A stretch of 64,000 nucleotides of DNA from Kitasatospora xanthocidica (GTDB taxonomy: Bacteria > Actinomycetota > Actinomycetes > Streptomycetales > Streptomycetaceae). Location of the stretch: positions 186,001 through 250,000 of the forward strand of contig NZ_BNBY01000003.1 in NCBI RefSeq assembly GCF_014656195.1, written 5' to 3'. The stretch's first letter is position 1. Each line of letters begins with the position of its first letter. Shown here piece by piece: positions 50,971-59,967 of the stretch. Both the position numbers and the translations under genes were made by a program. The notes beneath the pieces were generated by a model. It did no database searches. It had not been told where the DNA came from and worked only from the letters and a program-made list of their open reading frames with translations.

Positions 50971-51864
50971 ATGGGCCCGCGCCGGGTTCTCGTCACCACC
51001 CTCACCGCTCTCGTCTCGCTCGCCTCGCTCGCCGCCTGCGGCAGCACGTCGCCGTCGGCCACCTCCGCCGACAACCCGTACCAGCTGATCGAGCCGGGGA
51101 AGATACGCGTCGGCACGCTCTCGGACGCGCCGCCGAACGTGTACCTCAAGGACGGCAAGTTCACCGGCTTCGACAACGACCTGTTCACCGCCGTCGCCGC
51201 CAAGGCCGGCCTCAAGGTGGAGTTCGCCTCGACCGACTTCTCCTCCCTGCTGTCGCAGGTCGCCAACCACAAGTTCGACGTGGGCAGTTCGTCGATCACG
51301 GTGACCGAGGCCCGCAAGAAGACGGTGGCCTTCACCAACGGGTACGACTTCGGCTACTTCGGGCTCGACGTTCCCGCCGGCTCGCCGATCACCGCCTTCG
51401 ACCAGCTCGCCGGCAAGCGGGTCGTGGTCGTCCAGGGAACGGTCCAGGACGACTACGCGACGAAGCAGAACCTCAACCCGGTGCGGGTGCCCGACTACAA
51501 CAGCGCGCTCAACCAGCTGAAGACGGGCACCGCGGAAGCCTGGATCTCGCCCGCCGAGATCGGCGAGAAGAGCGCCACGGACAGCGGCGGCAAGGTGGTG
51601 CTCGCGCAGAAGCAGCTCAGCCCCGCACCAACCGCCTTCGCCGTCGCGCAGAACCGGCCGCAGCTGCTCGCCGCGCTGAACAAGGCCCTCGACGAGGTGA
51701 TCGCCGACGGGACCTGGACGCACCTCCAGGAACAGTACTACCCGGGCCGGCCGGTGCCGGACGGCTTCAAGCCCGGCGGCGGATCGGTCACCTACCCGCC
51801 CGTGGCCGCGGCGAGCCCGGGCCCGGCGACGAGCGCGCCGGTCAGCGCGTCCGCGACCCCCTGA
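50971..51864 (+). CDS. Polar amino-acid ABC transporter substrate-binding lipoprotein
   Basis: 297 residues. A signal with lipobox SLAAC (LVSLASLAAC) is followed by a Ser/Thr linker and an SBP_bac_3 domain: YQLIEPGKIRVGTLSDAPPNVYLKDGKFTGFDNDLFTAVAAKAGL (in part), then DVGSSSITVTEARKKTVAF. The C-terminus ends in a Pro/Ala/Ser tail. It binds an amino acid outside the membrane and hands it to the adjacent permease. The Cys-type leader peptide upstream argues for cystine/cysteine or another sulfur amino acid. The ATG at 50971 has GGAG upstream. Confidence 0.85.
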   Translation: MGPRRVLVTTLTALVSLASLAACGSTSPSATSADNPYQLIEPGKIRVGTLSDAPPNVYLKDGKFTGFDNDLFTAVAAKAGLKVEFASTDFSSLLSQVANHKFDVGSSSITVTEARKKTVAFTNGYDFGYFGLDVPAGSPITAFDQLAGKRVVVVQGTVQDDYATKQNLNPVRVPDYNSALNQLKTGTAEAWISPAEIGEKSATDSGGKVVLAQKQLSPAPTAFAVAQNRPQLLAALNKALDEVIADGTWTHLQEQYYPGRPVPDGFKPGGGSVTYPPVAAASPGPATSAPVSASATP

Positions 51865-51908
51865 CCTGCTGACCACAAACACCGCAACAGACCGGACAGG
51901 AGGCTGAC

Positions 51909-52709
51909 GTGGACCAGCTGGGCACGCTGGCGGAGACGTTCTTCAACTGGGGATCGATGCGCTCGGCGATCTCCGACCTGCTCACCACCGGCGTGCCCAA
52001 CACGCTGATCCTCTCGGTGACTTCGGCGATCATCGGCACAGTGCTGGGCCTGCTCCTGGCGGTGGCCGGGATCGCCAGGACCCGATGGCTGCGCTGGCCG
52101 GCCCGCGTCTACACCGACGTGTTCCGCGGCCTCCCGGCCGTGGTCACCATCCTGCTGGTCGGCGTCGGCCTGGCGCCGCAGGGGATGCAGATCTGGGGAC
52201 CGGACCCCTACCCGCTGGGCATCCTCTCGCTCTCGCTGATCGCCGCCGCCTACTTCGGCGAGATCTTCCGCTCCGGGATCCAGAGCGTGGAGGCGGGCCA
52301 GCTGGAGGCGGCGCGCGCCCTCGGCTTCTCGTACGCCTCGGCGATGCGGCTGATCATCCTTCCGCTCGGTGTCCGGCGGGTCCTGCCGGCCTGGGTCAAC
52401 CAGCTCATCGCGCTGATCAAGGACTCCAGCCTGATCTACTTCCTCGGGCTGACCGCCGGTCAGCGCGACCTGTTCCGGATCGGCCAGGACTCCGCCGCCA
52501 CGACCGGCAACGAGTCCGCGCTGGTCCTCGCCGGCCTGTTCTACCTCGTCCTCACCGTGCCGCTGACGCACCTGGTCAACATCGTCGACCGGCGGCTCCG
52601 GCACGGGCGCAGGGTGGACGACCAGGGCAGCGGCACGCCCGACTCCCCCTCCCCCTCCGCACCCGTGACCGCACCCGACCCCGCACCCGAAGGAGCGGCA
52701 CGTGCCTGA
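51909..52709 (+). CDS. Amino-acid ABC transporter permease (HisM/TcyB type)
   Basis: 266 residues with five to six membrane helices. The N-terminal [21 protein letters not shown] and the conserved cytoplasmic loop [20 protein letters not shown] contain the EAA-type ATPase contact motif. [19 protein letters not shown] is the usual second-helix region of the family. It should form the membrane channel with the following ATPase. The C-terminus is a Pro/Ser-rich tail. The stop overlaps the ATPase start by 8 bp (52702-52709). It lies 44 bp after the SBP gene in the same operon. Confidence 0.9.
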   Translation: MDQLGTLAETFFNWGSMRSAISDLLTTGVPNTLILSVTSAIIGTVLGLLLAVAGIARTRWLRWPARVYTDVFRGLPAVVTILLVGVGLAPQGMQIWGPDPYPLGILSLSLIAAAYFGEIFRSGIQSVEAGQLEAARALGFSYASAMRLIILPLGVRRVLPAWVNQLIALIKDSSLIYFLGLTAGQRDLFRIGQDSAATTGNESALVLAGLFYLVLTVPLTHLVNIVDRRLRHGRRVDDQGSGTPDSPSPSAPVTAPDPAPEGAARA

Positions 52710-53496
52710 CCGGCGACTCACCGAAACCGCAGTAACCGGCACCGCGGCGACCCGCACCGGTACGTCCTTCTCCCCGGTCAGCCTGGCGACCCGGGATCTC
52801 CACCTCTCCCTGGGCGGAACCCCGATCCTGCGCGGCGTCGACCTCGACGTCCCCAGGGGACACACGCTCTCCGTGATCGGGCCGTCCGGCTCCGGCAAGT
52901 CCACGCTGCTCCGGGCGATGAACCGGCTGCTGGAACCCGACCGCGGCGACGTCCTGCTGGACGGCGAGAGCGTCCTGCGGCGCGACCCCGATCTGCTGCG
53001 CCGTCAGGTCGGCATGGTCTTCCAGCAGTTCAACCTCTTCCCGCACATGAGCGTCCTGCGCAACCTCACGTTTCCGCTCCGCAAACTGAGCAGGCTGTCC
53101 CGCGAGGAGGCGACCGAGACCGCGTACCGCCAGCTCGACCTCGTCGGCCTGCGGGACAAGGCCGACGTCCGCCCCGGCCGGCTGTCCGGCGGGCAGCAGC
53201 AGCGGGTCGCGATCGCCCGTGCCCTGGTGATGGCACCCCGGGTGATGCTCTTCGACGAGGCGACCTCCGCGCTGGACCCGGAGCTGGTCAAGGGTGTGCT
53301 GGCGCTGATGGCCGACCTCGGCCGCGAGGGCATGACCATGGTGGTGGTCACCCACGAGATGGGCTTCGCCCGCTCGGTGTCCGACAGTGTCGCGTTCATG
53401 GACGGCGGCCGCGTGGTCGAGTCCGGCCCGCCCGAGGAGCTCTTCGAGACCCCTCGGAGCCCACGGCTGCGGCAGTTCCTGGCGGACGTGCTCTGA
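52702..53496 (+). CDS. Amino-acid ABC transporter ATP-binding protein
   Basis: 264 residues. All ATPase motifs are present: Walker [13 protein letters not shown]-loop [17 protein letters not shown], signature LSGGQQQR, Walker [13 protein letters not shown] and switch [10 protein letters not shown]. The [17 protein letters not shown] stretch is typical of polar amino-acid importers (GlnQ/HisP type). It powers the permease encoded just upstream (8-bp overlap, GTG start at 52702). A 15-bp direct repeat array lies after its stop. Confidence 0.95.
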   Translation: MPDRRLTETAVTGTAATRTGTSFSPVSLATRDLHLSLGGTPILRGVDLDVPRGHTLSVIGPSGSGKSTLLRAMNRLLEPDRGDVLLDGESVLRRDPDLLRRQVGMVFQQFNLFPHMSVLRNLTFPLRKLSRLSREEATETAYRQLDLVGLRDKADVRPGRLSGGQQQRVAIARALVMAPRVMLFDEATSALDPELVKGVLALMADLGREGMTMVVVTHEMGFARSVSDSVAFMDGGRVVESGPPEELFETPRSPRLRQFLADVL

Positions 53497-53535
53497 CGGG
53501 CGGGCCGGCGGGTGGCGGGTGGCGCTGCCCGGGGG

Positions 53536-53595
53536 CTGATCGCGGAACCGCTGATCACGAATCCGCTGATCACGGACCTGCTGATCACGGAGTCT
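53536..53595. repeat. 15-bp direct repeat, four copies
   Basis: Copies at 53536-53550, 53551-53565, 53566-53580 and 53581-53595 share CTGATCrCGgA. The array lies between the convergent ABC ATPase and GST-like genes. On the plus strand it would read Leu-Ile-Thr-x-x, but no gene uses it. Confidence 0.85.
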
Positions 53596-53617
53596 CCGCA
53601 CCAGCCCCCTCCCGCGC

Positions 53618-54481
53618 TCAGCCCGGCTGCAGCACCCACCGCTGGGCGTGCTCCGCCCAGTCGACGATCTGCATCGCCGCTCCCGCGGCCTCCTTGCCCT
53701 GGCAGCGGGCGTGGTGGCGGAGGGCGGTGCCGGCCAGGTCGAGGTGGCGGCCGAACGCGGGGTGTCCGGCCAGCCGGCGGGCGTAGGCCCACACCCGGGG
53801 GTGCTCGGCGATGAGCCGCACGGCGGCGGCGTCCAGGTGCCAGCGGTGCACGGTGTCCAACTGCACCAGGGTGACCCAGAGTTGTACGTCCGCGAAGGTC
53901 GGCCCCGCACCCAGCAGGTGGTCCCGGCCGTCCAGACGGCGTTCGACCACGGCCAGCCCGTCCAGCAGGGTGCGCAGGGCCGCCGCACGTTCGGCGGGAG
54001 CGGCGTCGGCCCGGCCGGCGCGCTGGGCCGGGGCGTTGACGGTCCGCTCGCAGAGCAGCCCCACCGCCTCGATCGCGGTCTCGGCGCCGGACGGGTGGAG
54101 GTCGGCCCCGGCCCCGTCGAAGCGCCGCGCCAGGTCGGTGAGGATCTCGGCGGGGTCGGTGCTGACGATCCGTCCGCTCCAGTCGTCGCTGAGCACCGGC
54201 GCGGTCGCCGGCCCGGGGTGCCGGTGCGAGCTCGCCTCGTAGAGCGGCCGGAGCACCGAGTACCCGCCGCCGTCCGTGTCAGGAACCGCCGGCAGCAGGT
54301 TCATCGGAAGGGTGTCGTCGAGGCCGAGCAGGCCGTGGGTGACGGCGATCCGCAGACCGTCCGGACAGGAGAGCGCGAGGTGGAGCCGGTAGCGGTGCGG
54401 CACGGGGAAGTACCCGCTGCGGGCATCGCGGCCGACCCGCCCGCGGAGGGCGGGCACGGCGGAGGGGAACGGGGCGGACAT
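53618..54481 (-). CDS. GST/Ecm4-like thiol transferase family protein
   Basis: 287 residues from the ATG at 54481. The thioredoxin-like half has SCPDGLRIAVTHGLLGLDD, where CP corresponds to the CPWA active site of glutathionyl-hydroquinone reductases, then APVLSDDWSGRIVSTDPAEILTDLARRFDG. The C-terminal GST helical domain ends with GAGPTFADVQLWVTLVQLD and HPRVWAYARRLAGHPAF. Actinobacteria use mycothiol, so the real thiol partner is probably mycothiol or another low-molecular-weight thiol. A Cys-type leader peptide (54614-54670) lies upstream on the same strand, suggesting cysteine-linked control. Confidence 0.75.
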   Translation of the reverse strand: MSAPFPSAVPALRGRVGRDARSGYFPVPHRYRLHLALSCPDGLRIAVTHGLLGLDDTLPMNLLPAVPDTDGGGYSVLRPLYEASSHRHPGPATAPVLSDDWSGRIVSTDPAEILTDLARRFDGAGADLHPSGAETAIEAVGLLCERTVNAPAQRAGRADAAPAERAAALRTLLDGLAVVERRLDGRDHLLGAGPTFADVQLWVTLVQLDTVHRWHLDAAAVRLIAEHPRVWAYARRLAGHPAFGRHLDLAGTALRHHARCQGKEAAGAAMQIVDWAEHAQRWVLQPG

Positions 54482-54561
54482 GGGTCTCCCGGGCGTCGAG
54501 GTACGCGGAGGCGCGTACGACGGATGAGGGTGGGGGTGAAGGACGGACTCAGGAGGGGCGA

Positions 54562-54599
54562 CGGCCCGGTCCACTCCGACGGGAACGGCCGCCGGGCCG
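54562..54599 (-). terminator. Attenuator-type hairpin before the GST-like gene
   Basis: CGGCCCGG (54562-54569) pairs with CCGGGCCG (54592-54599) across a 22-nt loop, between the leader peptide and the GST-like start. Position is right for an attenuator controlled by the leader ORF. Confidence 0.4.
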
Positions 54600-54613
54600 C
54601 GGGGAGCACGGGC

Positions 54614-54670
54614 TCATGCCATGCTGCTGCACACCCGCTGCAGATCGATGTGGCGACGGCACGTCAGCAC
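54614..54670 (-). CDS. Second cysteine-type leader peptide
   Basis: 18 codons from a GTG at 54670: MLTCRRHIDLQRVCSSMA. The CRRHIDLQRVC core is the same type as in the peptide at 50720-50797 (SRRHIDLRRV), with Cys codons at 4 and 14. It lies 132 bp before the GST-like gene on the same strand, in an otherwise empty 415-bp region. The exact start could be another codon a few positions upstream. Confidence 0.6.
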   Translation of the reverse strand: MLTCRRHIDLQRVCSSMA

Positions 54671-54883
54671 CGGGAGCAGCCGGACGGCATGGGCCGCGCC
54701 ATCGGCAGCCCGCTCCGCACGCTTCACGGCTCTCCCGCCCACGTTCGAGGATGTCCTCTCCGGAGTCTCTTCCCGCAGGATTGCCACGTCAAGGGTGCGG
54801 GCCGCCGGGAGTGCGCCCCGCAGCGAAGCCGGTATGTTCTCGGCAGTGGTCCGCCGGCTCTGCATCGACCTCGGCCACCGGGC

Positions 54884-54889
54884 TACTCT
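54884..54889 (+). promoter_or_regulatory. -10 box of a probable leaderless promoter
   Basis: TACTCT ends 7 nt before the ATG at 54897, the same distance as at two other genes in this window. No ribosome binding site is seen. Confidence 0.45.
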
Positions 54890-54896
54890 GCCGGGC

Positions 54897-55565
54897 ATGA
54901 ACGCCGACTCCTGGTTGACGGACACCCGGACCTCCTACGACACCGTCGCCGTCAGCTATGCCGACTACATCCGCGAGGCTCTGGCCGGGGCACCGTACCT
55001 TCGGGCGGCTCTGGCGCTGTTCGCCGACCTGGTGCACGCCACCGGCGGCGGGCCGGTGGCGGACGTGGGCTGCGGCCCGGGTCACATCACCGCCCATCTG
55101 GGCGAGTTGGGTCTCGACGCCTTCGGTGTCGACCTCTCACCCGTGATGATCGACGTGGCCCGGCGCGACCATCCCGGTCTGCGGTTCGAGGTGGGCTCGA
55201 TGACGGACCTCGACCTTGCCGACGAGTCGGTCGCCGGCCTGCTCGCCTGCTGGTCGCTGATCCACATCCCCGACGAGGCCGTCCCCACGGTCTTCGGCCA
55301 TTTCCGGCGGGTGTCGCGCCCCGGTGCGCCGCTGCTGCTCGGGTTCCACGTCGGCTCCGAGTCGCGGTTGAAGACCCAGGGCTACGGCGGTCACCCGATG
55401 AAGGTCCACGTCCACCGCCGTCGCCCTGAGCAGGTGGCGGCCTGGCTGCGCGAGGCCGGGTTCACGGTCGAGGCCCACCTCCTGACCGACCCCGACGAGA
55501 GCCTGCCGGGTGCGCTCCTCTTCGCGCGCCGCCCGCCGCTCGGCCCGCCGCCGACCCGGTCCTGA
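54897..55565 (+). CDS. Class I SAM-dependent methyltransferase
   Basis: 222 residues. Motif I is VADVGCGPGHITAHLGELG, followed by GVDLSPVMIDVARRDHPG and a motif IV region GLLACWSLIHIPDEAVP, the methyltransferase_11/25 pattern common in small-molecule methyltransferases. The N-terminal TRTSYDTVAVSYADYIRE is the usual helical lid. The ATG at 54897 has a TACTCT box 7 nt upstream and no ribosome binding site. The substrate cannot be told. Its stop lies against the remnant of a truncated SDR gene. Confidence 0.85.
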   Translation: MNADSWLTDTRTSYDTVAVSYADYIREALAGAPYLRAALALFADLVHATGGGPVADVGCGPGHITAHLGELGLDAFGVDLSPVMIDVARRDHPGLRFEVGSMTDLDLADESVAGLLACWSLIHIPDEAVPTVFGHFRRVSRPGAPLLLGFHVGSESRLKTQGYGGHPMKVHVHRRRPEQVAAWLREAGFTVEAHLLTDPDESLPGALLFARRPPLGPPPTRS

Positions 55566-55765
55566 TCAGTAGCCGACGGTGAACCGGCGCTGGACGAAGC
55601 GGGGCAGTTCGGCCTCGTCGACCAGGGCGACCGCGGCGTCCTCCACCGAGATCCGGCTGCGGCCGTCGGCGTCCAGGACGGGCTGGTCGCCGCCGGTCCG
55701 GAAGCGGCCGGTGCGCTCACCGGGGGCGATCTGCTCGGCGGGGCTGAAGTAGGTCCAGAGCCGGT
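55566..55765 (-). pseudogene. Truncated NAD(P)-binding SDR (NmrA/YwnB-like) remnant
   Basis: Only the last ~65 residues survive: [39 protein letters not shown] and [11 protein letters not shown] through to FTVGY and a stop. This matches the C-terminal end of atypical SDR oxidoreductases ('FSP...GERTGxxR...D..G.S.IS..D.A.A..DE.E.P.....RFTVGY'). No start and no dinucleotide-binding GxxGxxG is present upstream. The remainder was lost. Confidence 0.7.
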
Positions 55766-55917
55766 TCGAACTCGCCGAGCTCGTCCGGACCTTGGGTCTC
55801 ACCTGAGGTCTGCTCTCGGCCTCGGCGCAGGGATCACCCCAGCGCGAGCAGACCCGAAGCGGAACGAGGCAGTCGACGCAGGCTACCCATCGAAGTGGCC
55901 GCAGCGGAAGACCTAGA

Positions 55918-55932
55918 TGAATATGATTATCA
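55918..55932 (+). promoter_or_regulatory. Zur box upstream of the permease/TIGR03943 pair
   Basis: TGAATATGATTATCA fits the TGaaAatGatttTCA-type actinobacterial Zur operator and resembles the boxes before znuA. It lies 88 bp before the permease start, in the expected promoter region. Confidence 0.7.
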
Positions 55933-56019
55933 CCGCTACTCTGTCCCCGCTCCCCACATGACGGTGAGCAGACAGGTTTCGCCGCGCATCGGCGGCGAGC
56001 GGGCTGAGGGGCGGTCACC

Positions 56020-57030
56020 TTGGTGGAGACGAGTCTCGGCAGCGCCCGGCACATCCCGGCGGCAGCGGCGGAAACCCCGCCCCGCCGGAGGCCCGCGCTG
56101 CTGATCGGGGTACTGGCGGTGGCCGGGGCGACGGCCGCCCTGGTACGGGTGTGGGACGCGGGCGGTGTGCAGACCTGGCGGACGGTCATGGTCGCCATCG
56201 TGGTGCAGGGCGTGCCGTTCCTGGTGCTGGGCACCGTGGTGTCGGCGGCGATCGGAGCGTTCGTCCCGGAGCGGGTGTTCACCCGGGTGCTGCCGAGGAA
56301 TCCGGCACTGGCGGTGCCGGTGGCCGGGGTCGCCGGGGCCGTCCTGCCGGGCTGCGAGTGCGCGTCCGTCCCGGTGGCCGGGAGTCTGATGCGCCGCGGG
56401 GTGACCCCGGCCGCAGCGCTGGCGTTCCTGCTCTCCGCGCCCGCCGTGAACCCGGTGGTGCTGGTCGCCACCGCGATCGCCTTCCCCGGCAAACCGGAGA
56501 TGGTGCTGGCCCGACTGCTGGCCTCGCTGCTCACGGCGGTCGTGATGGGCTGGCTCTGGGTGGCCTTCGGCCGGCCCGAGTGGCTGCGGCTGCCCACGGG
56601 GCCGGCCGGTCACGGTGAAGGGGCGCGCAACCCGCTGGAGGAGTTCCGGCGCGGCTTCCAGCACGATTTCCTGCAGGCCGGGGGCTTCCTGGTGGTCGGC
56701 GCCGCGGCCGCCGCGACCTTCAACGTGCTCGTCCCGCCGTCGGTGCTGCGGGTCTTCGCCGACCAACCCTGGCTGGGCGTACCGGCGTTGGCCTGTCTCG
56801 CGGTGGTGCTGGCGGTCTGCTCGGAGGCGGACGCCTTCGTCGCCGCCTCGCTCACCGGCTTCTCCCCCACGGCGCGGCTGGCCTTCATGGTGGTCGGCCC
56901 GATGGTCGACCTGAAGCTCATCGCGCTCCAGTCGGGTGCCTTCGGGCGCGCGTTCGCCGTCCGCTTCTCCTCCGCGACCTTCGTGGTCGCCGTCCTCGCC
57001 AGCATCCTGATCGGAGGCGCGCTGCGGTGA
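56020..57030 (+). CDS. UPF0718/DUF318-type permease, Zur-controlled
   Basis: 336 residues with about eight membrane helices. The conserved family segment is [42 protein letters not shown] (in part), with two Cys in GCEC. A second helix bundle starts [29 protein letters not shown]. These permeases (YcgR-like) work with a TIGR03943 partner and are implicated in metal or metal-linked transport. The Zur box at 55918 and the coupled next gene support a role when zinc is scarce. The start is TTG at 56020, with GTG at 56023 as an alternative; GAGGGG lies upstream. Confidence 0.8.
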   Translation: MVETSLGSARHIPAAAAETPPRRRPALLIGVLAVAGATAALVRVWDAGGVQTWRTVMVAIVVQGVPFLVLGTVVSAAIGAFVPERVFTRVLPRNPALAVPVAGVAGAVLPGCECASVPVAGSLMRRGVTPAAALAFLLSAPAVNPVVLVATAIAFPGKPEMVLARLLASLLTAVVMGWLWVAFGRPEWLRLPTGPAGHGEGARNPLEEFRRGFQHDFLQAGGFLVVGAAAAATFNVLVPPSVLRVFADQPWLGVPALACLAVVLAVCSEADAFVAASLTGFSPTARLAFMVVGPMVDLKLIALQSGAFGRAFAVRFSSATFVVAVLASILIGGALR

Positions 57031-57911
57031 AAGCCACCTTCCGGGGCCTCGCCCCTTCCCTGCTCGTCGCCCTGGTGGGCGCCGCGCTGCTGCGGATCAC
57101 CGTCGGCAGCGATGTGTTCCTGCAGTACGTGAAGGAGGGCCTGCGCCTCCCGTTGATCGCCTCGGGGACCGTCCTGGTCGGGCTCGGGATCGCGGGCGTG
57201 GCGCGCCGGCTGACGGAGCGGCGCCGGGAGCCGGTGATGCGCTTCGGCCGGGACGCCGAGGGCAACGCGGTCTGGCACCGGCCCGCCGAGCACGACGGGC
57301 ACGAGCACGACGGGCCCGGGCACGAGCACGGGCACGATCACGGGCACGGCCCGCGGGTGGCGTGGCTGCTGGCCGCGCCCGCCGTGCTGCTGCTCTGCCT
57401 CACCCCGCCCCCGCTCGGCTCGTTCAGCGCGAACCGGGACGCCACGGACGCCGTCGTCGAGCCGGCGGCCTACGCCGACATCGCCCCATCGGCGCCCGGC
57501 CAGGGAGCCCAGAAGGCTCAGAACGCCCAGGACACCGCCGGTGCCTCGGTGTCGGTGCCGACACCGATGTCCCTGACCGAGTTCATCGGCCGCAGCCGGG
57601 ACCCGCAGAAGAGCCTGGCCGGCCGCAAGGTCCGCCTGACCGGCTTCGTCTCCCCCGGCGCGCAGGCCGGCGAGTGGTACCTCAACCGCCTGGTCGTCAG
57701 CTGCTGCGCGGCGGACGCCCGTCGGCTCCGCGTCCTGGTGCACGCCACCGGCCCGGCCCCGGCCACGGACAGCTGGGTCGACCTCACCGGCACCTGGAGG
57801 CCCACCCCGGACGTCCCCGCCACCTCCGCGCCGCGCATCGACGTCGCCGACCGGCACGCCGTCCCGCAGCCGCGCGCCCCGTACCGGGACCTGCCGCCCT
57901 CGGACGGGTAG
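57027..57911 (+). CDS. TIGR03943 family protein, His-rich
   Basis: 294 residues. Two or three membrane helices occur in the N-terminal half. A His-rich loop (HDGHEHDGPGHEHGHDHGHG) between helices could bind zinc. The C-terminal half is extracellular, with FIGRSRDPQKSLAGRKVRLTGFVSPG and VVSCCAADARRLRVLVHATGP, the TIGR03943 pattern (SCC). Its GTG start overlaps the permease stop (57027-57030). YcgQ-type proteins are found with YcgR-type permeases; the Zur box before the pair places both in the zinc response. Confidence 0.8.
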   Translation: MKATFRGLAPSLLVALVGAALLRITVGSDVFLQYVKEGLRLPLIASGTVLVGLGIAGVARRLTERRREPVMRFGRDAEGNAVWHRPAEHDGHEHDGPGHEHGHDHGHGPRVAWLLAAPAVLLLCLTPPPLGSFSANRDATDAVVEPAAYADIAPSAPGQGAQKAQNAQDTAGASVSVPTPMSLTEFIGRSRDPQKSLAGRKVRLTGFVSPGAQAGEWYLNRLVVSCCAADARRLRVLVHATGPAPATDSWVDLTGTWRPTPDVPATSAPRIDVADRHAVPQPRAPYRDLPPSDG

Positions 57912-57915
57912 CCCC

Positions 57916-59067
57916 TCACACGGGGCACGCGTCGTCACCGCCCTCCCAGTCGGGGAACGGGTCCTCGCCCGGCTCGACCGGCTCGCCGTCCGCCAGCAGG
58001 CAGGCGGCGAGCCGCTGGTGCAGCGCGTCGGCCTTCAGGGCGGTGCCGATGAAGACCAGTTCCTGCCCCTGCCCGTCCGCGTGCACCCCGGCCGGTTCGA
58101 ACCGGGCCACCGAACCGGCCTGCGACCAGAGGCCGGTGATGTGCGGACGGGTGGCCAGGCGGAAGAAGCCCTTGGAGCGCAGCACACCCCCGTACGCGCC
58201 GCCGTCGAGGTCCGCGGTGACGAAATCCCAGAGCCGGCCCGGGTGGAAGGGGCGGTCGGCGCGGAAGACGGTGCTGGAGATGCCGTACTCCTCGGTCTCC
58301 GGGATGTGGTCGCCGTTGAGCTCGGCGACCCAGCCCGGGGCCTGCTGGGCCCGTTCGACGTCGAAGCGGCCCGTTCCCAGCAGTTCGGCGGGGTCGACCC
58401 GTCCGAAGCGGGCCGGGACGATCCGGGCGGACGGGTTGAGCCGGGTGAGCGCGGCCCGCAGCCGTACGGCGTCCGGCTCCCCCACCAGGTCGAGCTTGTT
58501 GAGCACGATCAGGTCCGCGAACTCGACCTGGTCGATCAGGAGGTCGCTGACGGTGCGCTCGTCCCCCTCGTACTGGTCGAGCCCGCGTGCGGTCAGCTCG
58601 TCGCCGCTCGCCAGCTCCGACAGGAAGTTGGCGGCGTCCACGACCGTCACCATGCTGTCCAGCGCGGCGAGTTCGGCGAGCGTGGCGCCGTCGTCGCGGG
58701 CGAAGGAGAAGGTGGCGGCGACCGGCATCGGCTCGGAGATGCCGCTGGACTCGATCAGCAGGTAGTCGAAGCGGCCCGCCCGGGCGAGCCGGTCGACCTC
58801 CTCCAGCAGGTCGTCCCGCAGGGTGCAGCAGATGCAGCCGTTGGTCATCTCGACCAGCCGCTCCTCGGTCCGGGACAGGGCCGCGCCGCCGTCGCGCACC
58901 AGGGCGGCGTCGATGTTGATCTCGCTCATGTCGTTGACGATGACGGCGACCCGCAGCCCGGCCCGGTTGTGCAGGACGTGGTTGAGCAGGGTGGTCTTGC
59001 CCGCGCCGAGGAAGCCGGAGAGGACGGTGACGGGCAGGGGGCGTACGGGGGTGGTGCCGGTGGTCAC
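57916..59067 (-). CDS. COG0523/G3E GTPase metallochaperone
   Basis: 383 residues. GTPase motifs are the P-loop TVLSGFLGAGKTTLLNHVL, the family-defining NGCICCTLRDDLL (CxCC, metal site), and LVIVLNKLDLVGE-like LIVLNKLDLVG (G4, NKxD). The C-terminal CobW domain is present. It belongs to the zinc-trafficking ZagA/ZigA/YciC-type branch by context, as the last gene of the Zur-controlled znu operon (12 bp after the permease gene). It is expected to deliver Zn to client enzymes when zinc is limiting. Confidence 0.9.
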   Translation of the reverse strand: MTTGTTPVRPLPVTVLSGFLGAGKTTLLNHVLHNRAGLRVAVIVNDMSEINIDAALVRDGGAALSRTEERLVEMTNGCICCTLRDDLLEEVDRLARAGRFDYLLIESSGISEPMPVAATFSFARDDGATLAELAALDSMVTVVDAANFLSELASGDELTARGLDQYEGDERTVSDLLIDQVEFADLIVLNKLDLVGEPDAVRLRAALTRLNPSARIVPARFGRVDPAELLGTGRFDVERAQQAPGWVAELNGDHIPETEEYGISSTVFRADRPFHPGRLWDFVTADLDGGAYGGVLRSKGFFRLATRPHITGLWSQAGSVARFEPAGVHADGQGQELVFIGTALKADALHQRLAACLLADGEPVEPGEDPFPDWEGGDDACPV

Positions 59068-59079
59068 GGGTGTGGTTCC

Positions 59080-59967
59080 TCATTCCTCGGTGGTACGGGT
59101 GACGGTGGCGATGCGGGTGACGGTGCTGCGGGCGACGGTGGTGCGGGTCGAACGGGACCGGGGACGGACCAGCGACGCACCGGCGTAGCAGGCCGCGGCG
59201 ACCGCCATGATCGCGAAGCTCGGCGGCAGTCGCGGCACGGCGGCACTGAGCATCAGCCCGCTCCACAGCTCCAGCACGGCGAGGGCGGCGGACAGCCCGA
59301 GGGCCCGGTACGGCCGGTCGGTCAGCCTCAGCGCCGTACCGGCGGGTGCGGCGAGCAGGCCGAGCAGGAGGAGCGAGCCGACGGCCTGGGTGGCCTCGGC
59401 CGCGCAGACGCCGACCAGGGCGAGGAAGCCGAGGCCGAGCGCGCCGGTACGGACGCCGCGCGCGGCGGCGACGGCGTCGTCCAGGGTGGCGAAGAGCATC
59501 GGCCTGGCGATCAGCACGACGGCGGCGCTGACCGCGAGGGCGATCAGGACGGCGGCGGTGGTCCGGGCGCCGTCCAGCCCGTAGACGGAGCCGAACAGCA
59601 CGCTGATGCCGGCGTTGCCCTGGGTGGTGCTGCGGTGGGTGGTGTAGAGGGTGAGGAAGAAGGTGCCCAGGCCCAGGATCCAGGAGAACAGGGTGCCTAT
59701 GACGACGTCGTCGGGCCGCCCCCGCCTGCCGAGGACGCCGAGCAGCAGCGCGACGCCGACCGTGCCGGCGAACAGGCCGAGCCGCAGGTCGAACCCGCCG
59801 GCCAGGGCGGCCATCGCGCCGGTGAAGGCGACGTGGCCGAGCGCGTCCCCGGTGAAGGTCTGGGCGCGCAGCACCAGGAAGTAGCCGACCAGTCCGGAGG
59901 CCAGCGCGATGGCCGTGCCGGCCAGCAACGCGTGCTGGAAGAAGGGCTGGTGGAGGGCGGTGATCAC
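59080..59967 (-). CDS. Zinc ABC transporter permease (ZnuB type), second
   Basis: 295 residues from GTG at 59967. The ABC-3 family pattern is present: HALLAGTAIALASGLVGYFLVLRAQTFTGDALGHVAFTG (in part), then FDLRLGLFAGTVGVALLLG and eight or so helices. The C-terminus is an Arg/Thr-rich tail. Its stop and start overlap the neighbouring genes (59964-59967, GTGA). Two permease genes in one operon suggest a heterodimeric channel. Confidence 0.85.
   Translation of the reverse strand: MITALHQPFFQHALLAGTAIALASGLVGYFLVLRAQTFTGDALGHVAFTGAMAALAGGFDLRLGLFAGTVGVALLLGVLGRRGRPDDVVIGTLFSWILGLGTFFLTLYTTHRSTTQGNAGISVLFGSVYGLDGARTTAAVLIALAVSAAVVLIARPMLFATLDDAVAAARGVRTGALGLGFLALVGVCAAEATQAVGSLLLLGLLAAPAGTALRLTDRPYRALGLSAALAVLELWSGLMLSAAVPRLPPSFAIMAVAAACYAGASLVRPRSRSTRTTVARSTVTRIATVTRTTEE

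Noticed and set aside
53536..53595. CRISPR-like array
   Set aside because: Units are adjacent 15-bp direct repeats without spacers and no cas gene is present.
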